64,000 nucleotides of DNA from Geomonas paludis (lineage in GTDB: Bacteria > Desulfobacterota > Desulfuromonadia > Geobacterales > Geobacteraceae): positions 1 through 64,000 of the forward strand of contig NZ_BLXY01000016.1 in the NCBI RefSeq assembly GCF_014193585.1, given 5' to 3'. Every line of letters begins with the position of its first letter. Within the stretch, counting starts at the first letter, position 1. The notes beneath the pieces were generated by a model, which was not told the DNA's origin, made no database searches, and saw nothing but the letters and a program-made list of their open reading frames with translations. A program made the translations under genes and the position numbers. Of this stretch, positions 17,662 through 26,163 are shown one piece after another.

Positions 17662-18707
17662 TCGAACACCTTGCCGAACTCGCCCTCGGCCCGCTGAAAA
17701 TCGTCCATCCTCCCTATATCCAGCCAGTACTCGCGAATGGGGAAAACCGCTGTCTCCTTCTGCTGGCTGACCACTTTTTCAAACAGCGTGGGCATGTCGA
17801 AAAAGGTGTCCTTAGGAATCAGGTCCAGAGCCTCAGGTTCCAGGACATAGATGCCGGCGTTGACAAAGAAGCGTTGTACCGGCTTCTCCTCGATGTTCAG
17901 GATCCTGTGATTGTCGACGGTGACAACACCGTAAGGGACCTGGAAGTCGTACTCGCGCACGCACATGGTGGCCAGGGCCCGGTGCTCCCGGTGGAACTCC
18001 AGCAGCTGCTGGAAATTCACCTTGGTTAACACGTCCCCGTTCATGACCAGCACGGGAAGGCTGGGGCGCTCGGGCAGAAGTCCCAATGCACCGGCGGTGC
18101 CGAGCTTCTTGTCCTCGCGAAGGTACTCGATGTGCGCGCCCCAGCGGGCCCCATCGCCGAAGTAATCCTCTATCAGCTCCCCTTTGTAATTGACCGATAT
18201 CCGGAAGTTGGTGAAGCCGTAATGAATAAAGTTCTCAAGGATCGTCTCCAGTATCGGCTTGCCGCCTACCTTGAGCAGCGGCTTCGGAGTGTCATCGGTG
18301 AGGGGCTTGAGGCGTGACCCCAACCCTCCTGCCATCAGGACCACGCAGTTGTCGTACTGAGGTGTCTCCAGGATCCGCTCTACTATTTCAAGCCCCACCA
18401 CCCTGCCGGCACCATCTATGACAGGTATCTGGTACACCTGCTTCAGTCTCATCAGCGCGAGGATCTGGTCCTTCGCTTCGTTCTGAGCGGCAACAGTCGG
18501 TGTCCTGTTCAGGACCTGCTGCACGCTGTCTTCGAGGGAGCACCCCCGTAAGATACCGCGTCGGATATCGCCATCACTGACGGTGCCAAGCAGCCTTTGA
18601 TCAGCATCGACCACGAGGGCAATCCTGAGAGCGCCACTGTCGATGACACGGATGGTTTCTCGCAGCGTCGTCTCTGCACCTATAAGGGTTTTTCTCCAGT
18701 CTTTCAT
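17658..18707 (-). CDS. CBS-pair nucleotidyltransferase (PtmE-like)
   Basis: The 349-residue protein joins an N-terminal CBS pair (about residues 5-115, with GTVSDGDIRRGIL) to a nucleotidyltransferase domain beginning LMAGGLGSRLKPLTDDTPKP near residue 125. This fusion is that of PtmE in Campylobacter, a glucosamine-1-phosphate guanylyltransferase that supplies the GDP-linked precursor for legionaminic acid. The family match is confident from domain order; use of GTP and GlcN-1-P is inferred. It overlaps the NeuD-like gene by 4 bases. Confidence 0.8.
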   Translation of the reverse strand: MKDWRKTLIGAETTLRETIRVIDSGALRIALVVDADQRLLGTVSDGDIRRGILRGCSLEDSVQQVLNRTPTVAAQNEAKDQILALMRLKQVYQIPVIDGAGRVVGLEIVERILETPQYDNCVVLMAGGLGSRLKPLTDDTPKPLLKVGGKPILETILENFIHYGFTNFRISVNYKGELIEDYFGDGARWGAHIEYLREDKKLGTAGALGLLPERPSLPVLVMNGDVLTKVNFQQLLEFHREHRALATMCVREYDFQVPYGVVTVDNHRILNIEEKPVQRFFVNAGIYVLEPEALDLIPKDTFFDMPTLFEKVVSQQKETAVFPIREYWLDIGRMDDFQRAEGEFGKVFE

Positions 18708-19342
18708 CGCACCACCACCTTGGCCGGAACGCCAACCACTGTCACTCCCGCCTTAACGTCTTTGGTAACAACTGCGCCAGCGCCAACTACGCTCCCGTCA
18801 CCTATTCGGACCCCCTGGATGACAGTTGCACCCGTCCCGACGTGGCAACCGGATCCCACCGTGACGCCGCCTGAAAGGGTTACGCCAGGAGCCAGATGGC
18901 TATGATCCCCCACCGTGCAGTCGTGATCCACAGAGGCGCGCGTGTTGATGATGACGTTACTCCCGATATGACATCCCGGCTGGAGCACTGCACCTGCCAT
19001 GATTTGGACTCCTGTGCCAAGTTCTACATCGGAGGCTACCACGGCGGAAGGATGAACGACTGTGGCGAAACGATACCCGCGCGCTGTGAACCTGTCGAAG
19101 ATCGACTTTCGCACATCAGGCAGCCCGACAGAACCGATGCCGTTCACCAACTGCACGGCATCCATGGGGAAGTCTTCAGCCGTATTGTCATCGCCGATGA
19201 CCGGCACCCCGAGCAAGCTGTCTCCCAGTCGAGCCGGGTCCGCATCCAGGATGCCTGCGATCAATGCGCCATCGGCCAGAAGTGCCTCTACGAGAACCTT
19301 TGCGTGTCCTCCCGCCCCAAGGATCAGTACCGGATCACTCAT
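18704..19342 (-). CDS. NeuD/PglD-type sugar acyltransferase
   Basis: The 212-residue protein has a Rossmann-like N-terminal part (LILGAGGHAKVLVEALL) followed by a left-handed beta helix with about eight hexapeptide turns (VELGTGVQIMAGAVLQPG, HSHLAPGVTLSGGVTVG). It ends with the common GVPAKVV. This is the NeuD/PglD architecture. In a legionaminic pathway it could be the LegH N-acetyltransferase acting on the 4-amino group, but an O-acetyltransferase role cannot be excluded. It overlaps neuB by 4 bases. Confidence 0.82.
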   Translation of the reverse strand: MSDPVLILGAGGHAKVLVEALLADGALIAGILDADPARLGDSLLGVPVIGDDNTAEDFPMDAVQLVNGIGSVGLPDVRKSIFDRFTARGYRFATVVHPSAVVASDVELGTGVQIMAGAVLQPGCHIGSNVIINTRASVDHDCTVGDHSHLAPGVTLSGGVTVGSGCHVGTGATVIQGVRIGDGSVVGAGAVVTKDVKAGVTVVGVPAKVVVR

Positions 19343-20430
19343 AGATCAACCACCTCGTCCTTCGCATAGTTCCTGTCGGCAGGTCGCCCCACCACCTCCC
19401 AGTACCGCAACGGCGAGACACCGCCCCCCGGACGTTTGATGCAGAGGTTATCGCTGGAAAAAATTTCGCCTGCCCGGATGTCGGACGCGGCTACGATGCT
19501 CTTCCGTGCGACGGCGGCGTTTTTGACCTCAGATGGTGCAGGGACTTTCCTGCCCGAGCCAAGGGCGACCTCAACCTGGCGAATCGCCTGCACCATCTGG
19601 CACAGGTCCCCGGGTTCCAGTGACGCCTTGTGATCGGGGCCGGGCAGGGCGCGATCGAGAGTAAAATGCTTTTCGATAATGACAGCTCCCCGGGCGACGG
19701 CGGCAACAGGAATGGCTATCCCTTCTGTATGATCAGAGAATCCCACCGCGAGACCGAATGCCGACGCCAGCGTATCCATAGCACGCAGGTTCACCTCTGC
19801 AAAAGGAGCGGGATACTCAGTCGTGCAGTGCAGCAAGGTCACCTTTTCACGCAACGCTTGCTGTCCTTCGGCGGACGCATAAGCCTCTTGAAAGCGGGTG
19901 ACACCGGGATCTGCCTGCGGGCAGGTAAAGCCAAAGGCAAGCACACCAAGTGCGGCTTCCACATCGGCCAGCGTGCACATGCCGGTGGACATGATCACCG
20001 GCTTGCCCAGACGCGCGATCTTCAGTAGCAACGGTGCATTAGTTATCTCCCCGGAAGGGATCTTGATGGTCGGCAGGTCAAGCGTTGTCCCTAGAAGCTC
20101 TACGCTCTCGGCATCAAAGGGGGTAGACAGGAACTGGATGCCATGCACCTGGCAGTGGCGGATCAACTCGGCATGCGCCTCTTCCCCCAACTCAAGCCGC
20201 TTCAGCATGGCGTACTGCGACTCGTCGGCGCCGGAAGAGATTTTCTGGTACTCGGCTTTCGGGGCAGTGCCGCTCACCAACCGGTCCGCACGGAAGGTCT
20301 GGAATTTGACCGCGTCGGCACCAGCCTTGGCGGCTACCTCGACAAGCTCCTTGGCCATGTCCAAAGATCCGTTGTGATTCACCCCCGCCTCTGCAATGAC
20401 ATAAACCTTGTTCATAGCTGTCCCGTTCAC
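19339..20430 (-). CDS. legI: Nonulosonate synthase (NeuB/LegI-like)
   Basis: This 363-residue protein has the NeuB barrel opening VIAEAGVNHNGSLDMAKEL, IKIPSGEITNAPLL and VGFSDHTEGI. A C-terminal SAF (antifreeze-like) domain follows, starting near VARKSIVAASDIRAGE. It condenses a 6-carbon N-acyl sugar with phosphoenolpyruvate to a nonulosonic acid. The GTG at 20430 overlaps the epimerase stop as GTGA and has GAGG 7 bases upstream; an ATG 15 bases later is the alternative. LegI rather than NeuB is inferred from the LegB and LegC neighbours. Confidence 0.86.
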   Translation of the reverse strand: MNGTAMNKVYVIAEAGVNHNGSLDMAKELVEVAAKAGADAVKFQTFRADRLVSGTAPKAEYQKISSGADESQYAMLKRLELGEEAHAELIRHCQVHGIQFLSTPFDAESVELLGTTLDLPTIKIPSGEITNAPLLLKIARLGKPVIMSTGMCTLADVEAALGVLAFGFTCPQADPGVTRFQEAYASAEGQQALREKVTLLHCTTEYPAPFAEVNLRAMDTLASAFGLAVGFSDHTEGIAIPVAAVARGAVIIEKHFTLDRALPGPDHKASLEPGDLCQMVQAIRQVEVALGSGRKVPAPSEVKNAAVARKSIVAASDIRAGEIFSSDNLCIKRPGGGVSPLRYWEVVGRPADRNYAKDEVVDL

Positions 20431-21584
20431 AGAGCCACCTCATGGAAGTGCTTTTTGAGCAGCGCCTTCGGGTCAGGAAGCTGCTTCAGGAGAGAAACGA
20501 TGCGCTCCACGCTGTGACCATCGCCATAGGGGTTCACCGTCCCGGAGCAGTCGCGTTGCAATGCCTGACCGATAGCATCCCGGATTTCGCCGGCGACCGC
20601 CTCACAGTTGACCACCGACGAGGCCTGTAGCCGTCCTTTCTGGCGGTCGCCGATGTTGACCGTAGGCTTTCCGAAGGAAGGGGCTTCGTATAGGCCGCTG
20701 GAAGAATTCCCGACTACCGCATCCACCTGAGCCATGGTGCTCAAGTAGCGGATTTGCCCCAGCGAGGTGTAGGCCCGGGTGTTGGGGCGCGTCGCGACGT
20801 AGGCATCGGTCATGGCGATGATGTCCCGCCCGTCGGTATCAGCATTAGGCTTCGTGAAAATAATGCCTGTTCCGCTGCCCAGCTGGTCCAACGCATTCAG
20901 CAACTCTTGAAACTGCTGCTGCGCCGGGATGTGCTCGAGCGTCACCGGATGAAAGGTAACCAGCAGGTTCTTTGCCATGAAGTCGAAACCCAGATCCTGC
21001 GCCAGTTCCTGACGCGAGAGCAACTTCAGGGACCTTATCTGGTCAATACCTGGGCTACCCACCACGTGAATGTGGTCCGGATTTTCACCAAGCTGCCTTA
21101 CCCTTTTGGCTGCCCCTTCATTTGTGACCAAATGCAAATGGGCCATCTTAGTAATGCTGTGCCGGATCGCCTCGTCAAACGCACCTTCCGTCGTATCACC
21201 ACCTGCTATGTGGGCAATCGGGATCCGTGCAACGAGCGCGGCTTGTGCCGCCGCCAAAATTTCGAAGCGGTCTCCAAGCAATAGAAGAATATCCGGCTTC
21301 AGACGGTCGAAGGCGTCGGCGCACCCCATGGTGCCAAGGCCGATGGACTTGGCGATGCCGACAGGGGAATCGCTGGAAAGCAGCATCTCGACCTTGGCAT
21401 CGATCGCGAACCCATCACCCTCTATGGCACGCCACGTAAGCCCGAACTCCGGAGAGAGGTGCATCCCTGTCGCGACCACTTGCAGTTGGAAATCTGGATC
21501 CTGCTGTATCGCTCTCATCACCCCCGACAGAAGCCCGTATTCCGCGCGACTGCCGGTGACCACGCATACGCTACGCTTTGCCAT
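20427..21584 (-). CDS. legG: Hydrolysing nucleotide-sugar 2-epimerase (NeuC/LegG-like)
   Basis: The 385-residue protein has the family opening VVTGSRAEYGLLSGVMRAI, then LLLGDRFEILAAAQAAL and GGDTTEGAFDEAIRHSITK. VVGNSSSGLYEAPSFGKPTVNIGDRQ is the nucleotide-binding signature. It would release the 2-epimerised sugar from its nucleotide, giving the substrate for the NeuB-like synthase encoded next. It overlaps the aminotransferase gene by 14 bases. Confidence 0.87.
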   Translation of the reverse strand: MAKRSVCVVTGSRAEYGLLSGVMRAIQQDPDFQLQVVATGMHLSPEFGLTWRAIEGDGFAIDAKVEMLLSSDSPVGIAKSIGLGTMGCADAFDRLKPDILLLLGDRFEILAAAQAALVARIPIAHIAGGDTTEGAFDEAIRHSITKMAHLHLVTNEGAAKRVRQLGENPDHIHVVGSPGIDQIRSLKLLSRQELAQDLGFDFMAKNLLVTFHPVTLEHIPAQQQFQELLNALDQLGSGTGIIFTKPNADTDGRDIIAMTDAYVATRPNTRAYTSLGQIRYLSTMAQVDAVVGNSSSGLYEAPSFGKPTVNIGDRQKGRLQASSVVNCEAVAGEIRDAIGQALQRDCSGTVNPYGDGHSVERIVSLLKQLPDPKALLKKHFHEVAL

Positions 21585-22755
21585 CGCCGTCTCCTAGAAA
21601 CGCGCTGCTCGGAATGTTGATGATCCTTCGCTCCAGGCTCTCCGCAACCTGAAGGTCCATACGTGGACACTGCTCAAACATGGCGAGTTTGTGCATCAGC
21701 ATCCAAGCCGGGCGGGTCATGACACCAACGTCGTTGGTACGGGCCAAAAGGGCATCTCTTTCGGCGGCATTTTTCTCATCCAGAAGCAGGACGTTCAACC
21801 AATAGTTGCTGCGAGCAAAGGCCTGCTCCTCGAAGAAAGACACCCCTTCGAGATCGGCCAAGGCCTCTTTGTAGCGCTGTGCCAGTGACCGCTTTCTCTC
21901 AAGGAATCCCTCTAACTGCTCGAGTTGGGCACAACCAAGAGCAGCATTGAGGTTGGGCATACGGTAATTGAACCCGATCATGTCATGGCAAAAATTCCAG
22001 CGGTGGGGTACTTTGGCCGTTGTGGTGAGGTGTTTTGCCAGCCGCCCGAGTTCTTCATCATTGGTGAGAATGGCGCCCCCGCCACCAGTGGTTATCAGCT
22101 TGTTGCCGTTGAAACTGACTGCAGAGACGCGCCCCCAGTTGCCAGTGTGGCGCCCTTTGTAAAACGAGCCGAGCGACTCTGCGGCATCCTCGACAAGTTC
22201 CAGGTGGAACCGGTGACAGACCTCCAGCAGTGGGTCAAGATCGACAGGGTGCCCGAAGGCATGCATCGGCACCACTGCTTTGATGCGACGCCCGGTGCTC
22301 TTGTTGAAACACTGCCCAGCCCGGATTTCCGTTGCATTTTCCAGGTAGGTGCGTAGACGAACCGGATCAAGCCCCAGGGTGGCCTCCTCACTGTCGACAA
22401 AGTGAGGCACAGCGCCGCAATAGCTCACCGCATTTGCAGTTGCAATAAACGTGAGAGCAGGCATCAGCACCTCGTCTCCCTGCTCGACGCCGACAAGCAA
22501 GAGACATACGTGAAGAGCGGCAGTACCGTTCACGACCGCAACGGCTCTTCGGGCACCCGTGTACTCGGCCAATTGCTCCTCGAACCGGTCAACGAACTTA
22601 CCGACCGAAGAGACCCACCCGGTATCCAGGCACTCCTTGACATAGCCCCACTCATTCCCGGCGAAACAAGGCTCGTGCAAGCCTATGAAATCACGCGCCG
22701 GAAGCACCGAGCGAATCGCACTGACGACTTTGTCTATCTCCATTGCACCACTCAT
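21571..22755 (-). CDS. legC: LegC-type nucleotide-sugar aminotransferase
   Basis: This 394-residue DegT-fold enzyme has GTAALHVCLLLVGV, PLP-phosphate contacts in EDAAESLGSFYKG and the Schiff-base lysine in SFNGNKLITTGGGGAI. The motif set matches the LegC subgroup, which transaminates C4 of the 4-keto sugar made by LegB. ATGA overlap with legB shows coupling. It is clearly distinct from the divergent DegT protein at 6014-7093. Confidence 0.87.
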   Translation of the reverse strand: MSGAMEIDKVVSAIRSVLPARDFIGLHEPCFAGNEWGYVKECLDTGWVSSVGKFVDRFEEQLAEYTGARRAVAVVNGTAALHVCLLLVGVEQGDEVLMPALTFIATANAVSYCGAVPHFVDSEEATLGLDPVRLRTYLENATEIRAGQCFNKSTGRRIKAVVPMHAFGHPVDLDPLLEVCHRFHLELVEDAAESLGSFYKGRHTGNWGRVSAVSFNGNKLITTGGGGAILTNDEELGRLAKHLTTTAKVPHRWNFCHDMIGFNYRMPNLNAALGCAQLEQLEGFLERKRSLAQRYKEALADLEGVSFFEEQAFARSNYWLNVLLLDEKNAAERDALLARTNDVGVMTRPAWMLMHKLAMFEQCPRMDLQVAESLERRIINIPSSAFLGDGDGKA

Positions 22756-23753
22756 ATGTTGTAGATGTCGCTCTTATACCCTTTGAGATTCTCGGGATTC
22801 AGAAACCAAGCCACCGTCTCGGCGAGTCCCCGCTTCAGCCCCTCTTTGCCGGCAAACTCGGGCTGCCAACCCAACAGCTCTTTAGCCTTTGCGTTCGAGG
22901 CCCAGAGCCTTTCCACTTCACTATTGTCCGGGCGCAGTCGGGCCTGCTCTGTTTCAATTTCGATATCGACGCCCATGACGTCCGCGATCATTTGAACCGT
23001 CTCTCCAATGGAGATCTCGTAATTACTACCGATGTTAATCACTTCTCCAATGCCGCGGTCCGATTCCAATTCGGCGATGAAGCCGTTCACAGTATCGGAA
23101 ACGTAGTTGAAATCGCGGGTGGGGTGCAGAGCTCCGAGCTTTATGCGACGTTTTCCCGATGCAATTTGAGTAATAATGGTGGGGATAATGGCCCGGGCAG
23201 ATTGACGGGGCCCATAGGTGTTGAACGGGCGAACTACAGCCACCGGCATATCGAACGAAGACTGGAAGGCAAGTGCCATCTGGTCTGAGCCAATCTTGGA
23301 AGCAGAATAGGGAGACTGTCCCTGTAGCGGGTGTTCTTCTGTGATGGGTACAAAACGAGCCGTCCCGTACACTTCACTCGTGGAAGTCTGGACGATCTTC
23401 TGTACACCGAGCTCGCGTCCAGCCTGCAAAATGTTGAGTGTCCCCTTGATGTTGGTATCAACGTAAGTGTCGGGGGAATGGTAAGAATAAGGAATGGCTA
23501 TCAAAGCAGCCAGATGCAGCACCGCATCACATCCTTTCATGGCCTGTTTGACACCGTGCGGATCCCGCACATCGCCGGAAAATACATCAAGGTTTTTCTT
23601 CACATCTGCAGGAGCCTGTTCCAGCCACCCCCACGAATTGAAGGAGTTGTAGAGAACGAAAGCCCTTACATCATATCCCCTGCGCACCAGTTCTTCTGTC
23701 AGGTGAGAGCCGATAAAGCCGTCAGCTCCAGTCACTAAGATTTTTTTCGTCAC
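22752..23753 (-). CDS. legB: NAD-dependent sugar 4,6-dehydratase (LegB-like)
   Basis: The 333-residue extended SDR has TGADGFIGSHL at the N-terminus, TSTSEVYGTARF, catalytic YSASKIGSD (YXXXK) and RPFNTYGPRQSARAIIPTII. The spacing is that of the LegB branch, which converts a nucleotide-GlcNAc to the 4-keto-6-deoxy sugar and so opens the pathway. The start is a GTG at 23753 with AAAGGAG 6 bases upstream. A 63-base gap separates it from the PseG-like gene. Confidence 0.86.
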   Translation of the reverse strand: MTKKILVTGADGFIGSHLTEELVRRGYDVRAFVLYNSFNSWGWLEQAPADVKKNLDVFSGDVRDPHGVKQAMKGCDAVLHLAALIAIPYSYHSPDTYVDTNIKGTLNILQAGRELGVQKIVQTSTSEVYGTARFVPITEEHPLQGQSPYSASKIGSDQMALAFQSSFDMPVAVVRPFNTYGPRQSARAIIPTIITQIASGKRRIKLGALHPTRDFNYVSDTVNGFIAELESDRGIGEVINIGSNYEISIGETVQMIADVMGVDIEIETEQARLRPDNSEVERLWASNAKAKELLGWQPEFAGKEGLKRGLAETVAWFLNPENLKGYKSDIYNI

Positions 23754-23816
23754 CGCAATCTCCTTTGCTGCGTTTTCTTGCTCAGTGCATAAGCAGAATA
23801 ACCCACTCTTCTACTC

Positions 23817-24938
23817 TCACCATACCTTTGCGTTAGTGCTTGAGATCTCGAGGAGCCTATCTGTTATCAGGGCAGTCCCCGTTGAGGCTGCATCACCCAT
23901 AAGGGCGAAGCCGCGTGCCGTCATCTCCTGCAATGCCTTCGGATCACTCAGCACCCGTCTTATCATTCCCGCCAAAGTTGCCGCGTCGATGTCCTCATAC
24001 CATCCCACGTTGAGTGTCGCGCCCTGCACACCCACTGCAGTGGTGGTCGCGGCCTGGTTGTCGGCGACGATGAGGGTGATGGAGGGAAGACCGAGAAAGC
24101 ATCTCTCCCAGGTGGTGCTGCCGCCGGCGCCGATGGCAAGATCGGCTTCGGCCATCATCTGGGCCATGTTGTTCACGTTGCAGTGGAACGAGACGTTGGG
24201 GAGGTCTGCGCATAACTGCTGCAACTGCTCGCGGTGCGGATTGCCCCCACCGACAACGACGTCGACCGCAATATCATCGCGGCCTACCATACGCCATGCC
24301 TCCAGGGCCTTCGCGGTCTCGTTGCTGGCATCGCCGCCGCCAAAGGTGATCAGGATGCGCTTCACGGAACCATCTCTCTCCCGCAAAGAGCGGCGCGCCT
24401 GTACAAATTCGTCACGTAACAAGGCGTAGCGTGGACCGAGAAACTTGGTGCAATGCTCCGGCACGAGGTCGTCGTAGCGTGATTCCATGTTCTCGTAGAG
24501 GTTCTGGTCGAGGAGGAGATCACAGTCATGGCGGCGATTGGCGACATCATCGATCACCATCATTTTACCGACCAGCGCGCGCAAGGGTGTCTCCCAGGTG
24601 ACGTCAACGCCGTAATGGTCAATGACCAGCCAGTCGACATCCTGCTCATGCCGCAGGATCTCGGCCGTCCGGGCAATGTCCGCCGGTACATCGAGGGCAA
24701 AGGGAACATCTGGAGTAGGATTCTTCTCCACTGGAATGCGGAACACGGGATAACCGGCGGCCTCGACATTGGCGGAGATGTTCCCGGGGAGATCACGGCT
24801 TATGAAAGAGACCGCACACCCGCGCTCGCGCAATGCGGCTGCCAGGGTGAGGCAGCGCATGACGTGACCGGCACCGATGTCCACTGAGGCATCAGCCCTG
24901 AAGATAACCTTCAAGCTTTTGCTTAATGCGCCGGACAT
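23817..24938 (-). CDS. pseG: PseG-like nucleotide-sugar hydrolase
   Basis: The 373-residue protein fits PseG (UDP-2,4-diacetamido-2,4,6-trideoxy-altropyranose hydrolase): GAGHVMRCLTLA with the active-site His, VIDHYGVD, VIDDVANRRHDCDLLLDQN, FGGGDASNETAKAL and GAGGSTTWERCFLGLPS. PseG normally belongs to pseudaminic acid synthesis, yet PseB, PseC and PseH are not recognised here. The ATG at 24938 follows the regulator's stop by one base and has GGCGGAG upstream, so it is preferred to any earlier start. It may work on another activated sugar or be a relic. Confidence 0.8.
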   Translation of the reverse strand: MSGALSKSLKVIFRADASVDIGAGHVMRCLTLAAALRERGCAVSFISRDLPGNISANVEAAGYPVFRIPVEKNPTPDVPFALDVPADIARTAEILRHEQDVDWLVIDHYGVDVTWETPLRALVGKMMVIDDVANRRHDCDLLLDQNLYENMESRYDDLVPEHCTKFLGPRYALLRDEFVQARRSLRERDGSVKRILITFGGGDASNETAKALEAWRMVGRDDIAVDVVVGGGNPHREQLQQLCADLPNVSFHCNVNNMAQMMAEADLAIGAGGSTTWERCFLGLPSITLIVADNQAATTTAVGVQGATLNVGWYEDIDAATLAGMIRRVLSDPKALQEMTARGFALMGDAASTGTALITDRLLEISSTNAKVW

Positions 24939-24939
24939 A

Positions 24940-25545
24940 TCAGCTCCGCCCCGCCTGGTGGATACGCTCGGGGTCCACGCCCATGCGCAGCAGTTCATCG
25001 CGCAGAGCATCGCCGCGCTTCATGGAAGTGATCACGATGTTGTGGTTGCCGGACAAGAGACCGATGGCCGGAGTCACCACCGACTTATCGAAGAACTTCC
25101 GCCCGGCCGCCTCGGCGTCCATCGCCACCGTCAGTTCCATTCCTGCTTCTTTCAAGGAGAGATAGGCGATCTCGGCGACTTCGTCGATACCGCAGAAGGC
25201 AACCTGCTTGACGCCGTGCGCCGACATGGACTTGAACAGCTTGAGGTAATCCTGGCGCGCGACGGTGTAGAGGCCGGAAAAGTAGCTCAGGTGCTGATAG
25301 GCAAGGCGGCTTTTTTCGGCGAAGCCTTTGGGCGTGAGGAGGTAGGCGTAGCGGTTCTTGGGGAAGTTATTGACCCGGACGAAGCCCTTGGCTACCAGGT
25401 TCTTCAGGTAGGAGTTGACCAGACCCAAGGCGATGCCGAGGCGTTTCGCCAGCTCCCGTTGCGAGAGTTGCTGGTCCCCGGAGATCTCCGAGAGGAGGAG
25501 AAAAGAGCGATAAGTATCTAAAACCTTTTCGTCGTCACCGTTCAT
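24940..25545 (-). CDS. Winged-helix transcriptional regulator with C-terminal Rossmann-like domain
   Basis: The 201-residue protein has an N-terminal winged helix (about residues 20-80, with LSQRELAKRLGIALGLVNSYLKNLVAKGFV) and a C-terminal alpha/beta half including KQVAFCGIDEVAEIAYLSL. That half recalls a nucleotide- or sugar-binding fold. It is the first gene of the polysaccharide operon and probably controls it. No strong ribosome site precedes the ATG at 25545. Ligand unknown. Confidence 0.72.
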   Translation of the reverse strand: MNGDDEKVLDTYRSFLLLSEISGDQQLSQRELAKRLGIALGLVNSYLKNLVAKGFVRVNNFPKNRYAYLLTPKGFAEKSRLAYQHLSYFSGLYTVARQDYLKLFKSMSAHGVKQVAFCGIDEVAEIAYLSLKEAGMELTVAMDAEAAGRKFFDKSVVTPAIGLLSGNHNIVITSMKRGDALRDELLRMGVDPERIHQAGRS

Positions 25546-25557
25546 GAAGTGAACAGT

Positions 25558-25587
25558 AGTATAAACTCACATAATTTTCAACTACAA
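25558..25587 (-). promoter_or_regulatory. Candidate sigma-70 promoter of the polysaccharide operon
   Basis: On the minus strand TTGTAG (25587-25582) is followed after 18 bases by TATACT (25563-25558). It would start transcription only a few bases before the regulator's ATG, giving an almost leaderless message, which agrees with the lack of a ribosome site there. It lies directly outside the left arm of the repeat element at 25593. Confidence 0.4.
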
Positions 25588-25592
25588 ACAGC

Positions 25593-26158
25593 AAACCATT
25601 AACAAGGAGAAAATCTGAGGACATCTGAGAAAAGACAGAAACGGTGAAAACCTAAATTTTTTTCTTGGGAGAAACAAAAGCTAGAGCTGAAGACGCCGGA
25701 TGCCCTTCGTCAATAGCAAGGTGTTGAAGTTGATTAACAGACCTACGTGATATCCGCCTAGCTTCATGTAGGTTAAGAGCTGAGCTTCAAATACAGGGTC
25801 GTGATGCTCCACACTTTTCAGCTCCACCACCACTGTATCTTCCACAAGCAGGTCAACCCTATAGTCACCTACGTGTTCGCCTTTGTATTGCACTGGGAGT
25901 TGTTTTTGCCGATGGAAGTGGAGCCCCCGATTGAACAGTTCCACCGTTAGTGCACCCTCGTAGACGCTCTCCAGCAGCCCAGGCCCCAATTCCCTATGCA
26001 CCTCTACCGCGCAGGCGATGATCCGTTCCGTTAAGGCACTTAAAATCATCAGGCAGACCTCCCGTCGAAAGTCTACAAGACTAGCACAGAAGACAGCTTT
26101 TCTCAGCTTTCCTCAGATTTTCTCAGATTTTCTCAGATTTTCTCCCTGTGAGAGGTTT
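25593..26158. mobile_element. Inverted-repeat-bounded element carrying a GxxExxY gene (family A)
   Basis: The left arm begins AAACCATTAACAAGGAGA with AATCTGAG units (25593-25634). The right arm is its inverse, with CTCAGATTTT units and CCCTGTGAGAGGTTT ending at 26158. The GxxExxY gene occupies the middle. Three gene-less elements in this window (33905-34049, 39632-39766, 41234-41361) have the same arms about 130-145 bases apart. I infer a small mobile element with internally deleted derivatives; no target-site duplication could be settled by eye. Confidence 0.5.
25681..26049 (-). CDS. GxxExxY protein (PD-(D/E)XK nuclease-like)
   Basis: The 122-residue protein carries the defining GLLESVY (GxxExxY) at residues 24-30. 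It also has a PD-(D/E)XK-like core in which an Asp in YRVDLLVED is followed by VVVELKSVE (ExK), then LLTYMKLGGYHVGLLINFN. The length (about 125) is normal for the family. It is thought to be nuclease-related from fold only; its biological role is unknown. It lies between inverted repeat arms and is unrelated to the glycan genes on both sides, which suggests an insertion. Confidence 0.9.
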   Translation of the reverse strand: MILSALTERIIACAVEVHRELGPGLLESVYEGALTVELFNRGLHFHRQKQLPVQYKGEHVGDYRVDLLVEDTVVVELKSVEHHDPVFEAQLLTYMKLGGYHVGLLINFNTLLLTKGIRRLQL

Positions 26159-26163
26159 GTGGT

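Noticed and set aside
23817..24938. Complete pseudaminic acid pathway
   Set aside because: Only PseG is recognised; PseB, PseC and PseH are missing and the other genes fit the legionaminic route.
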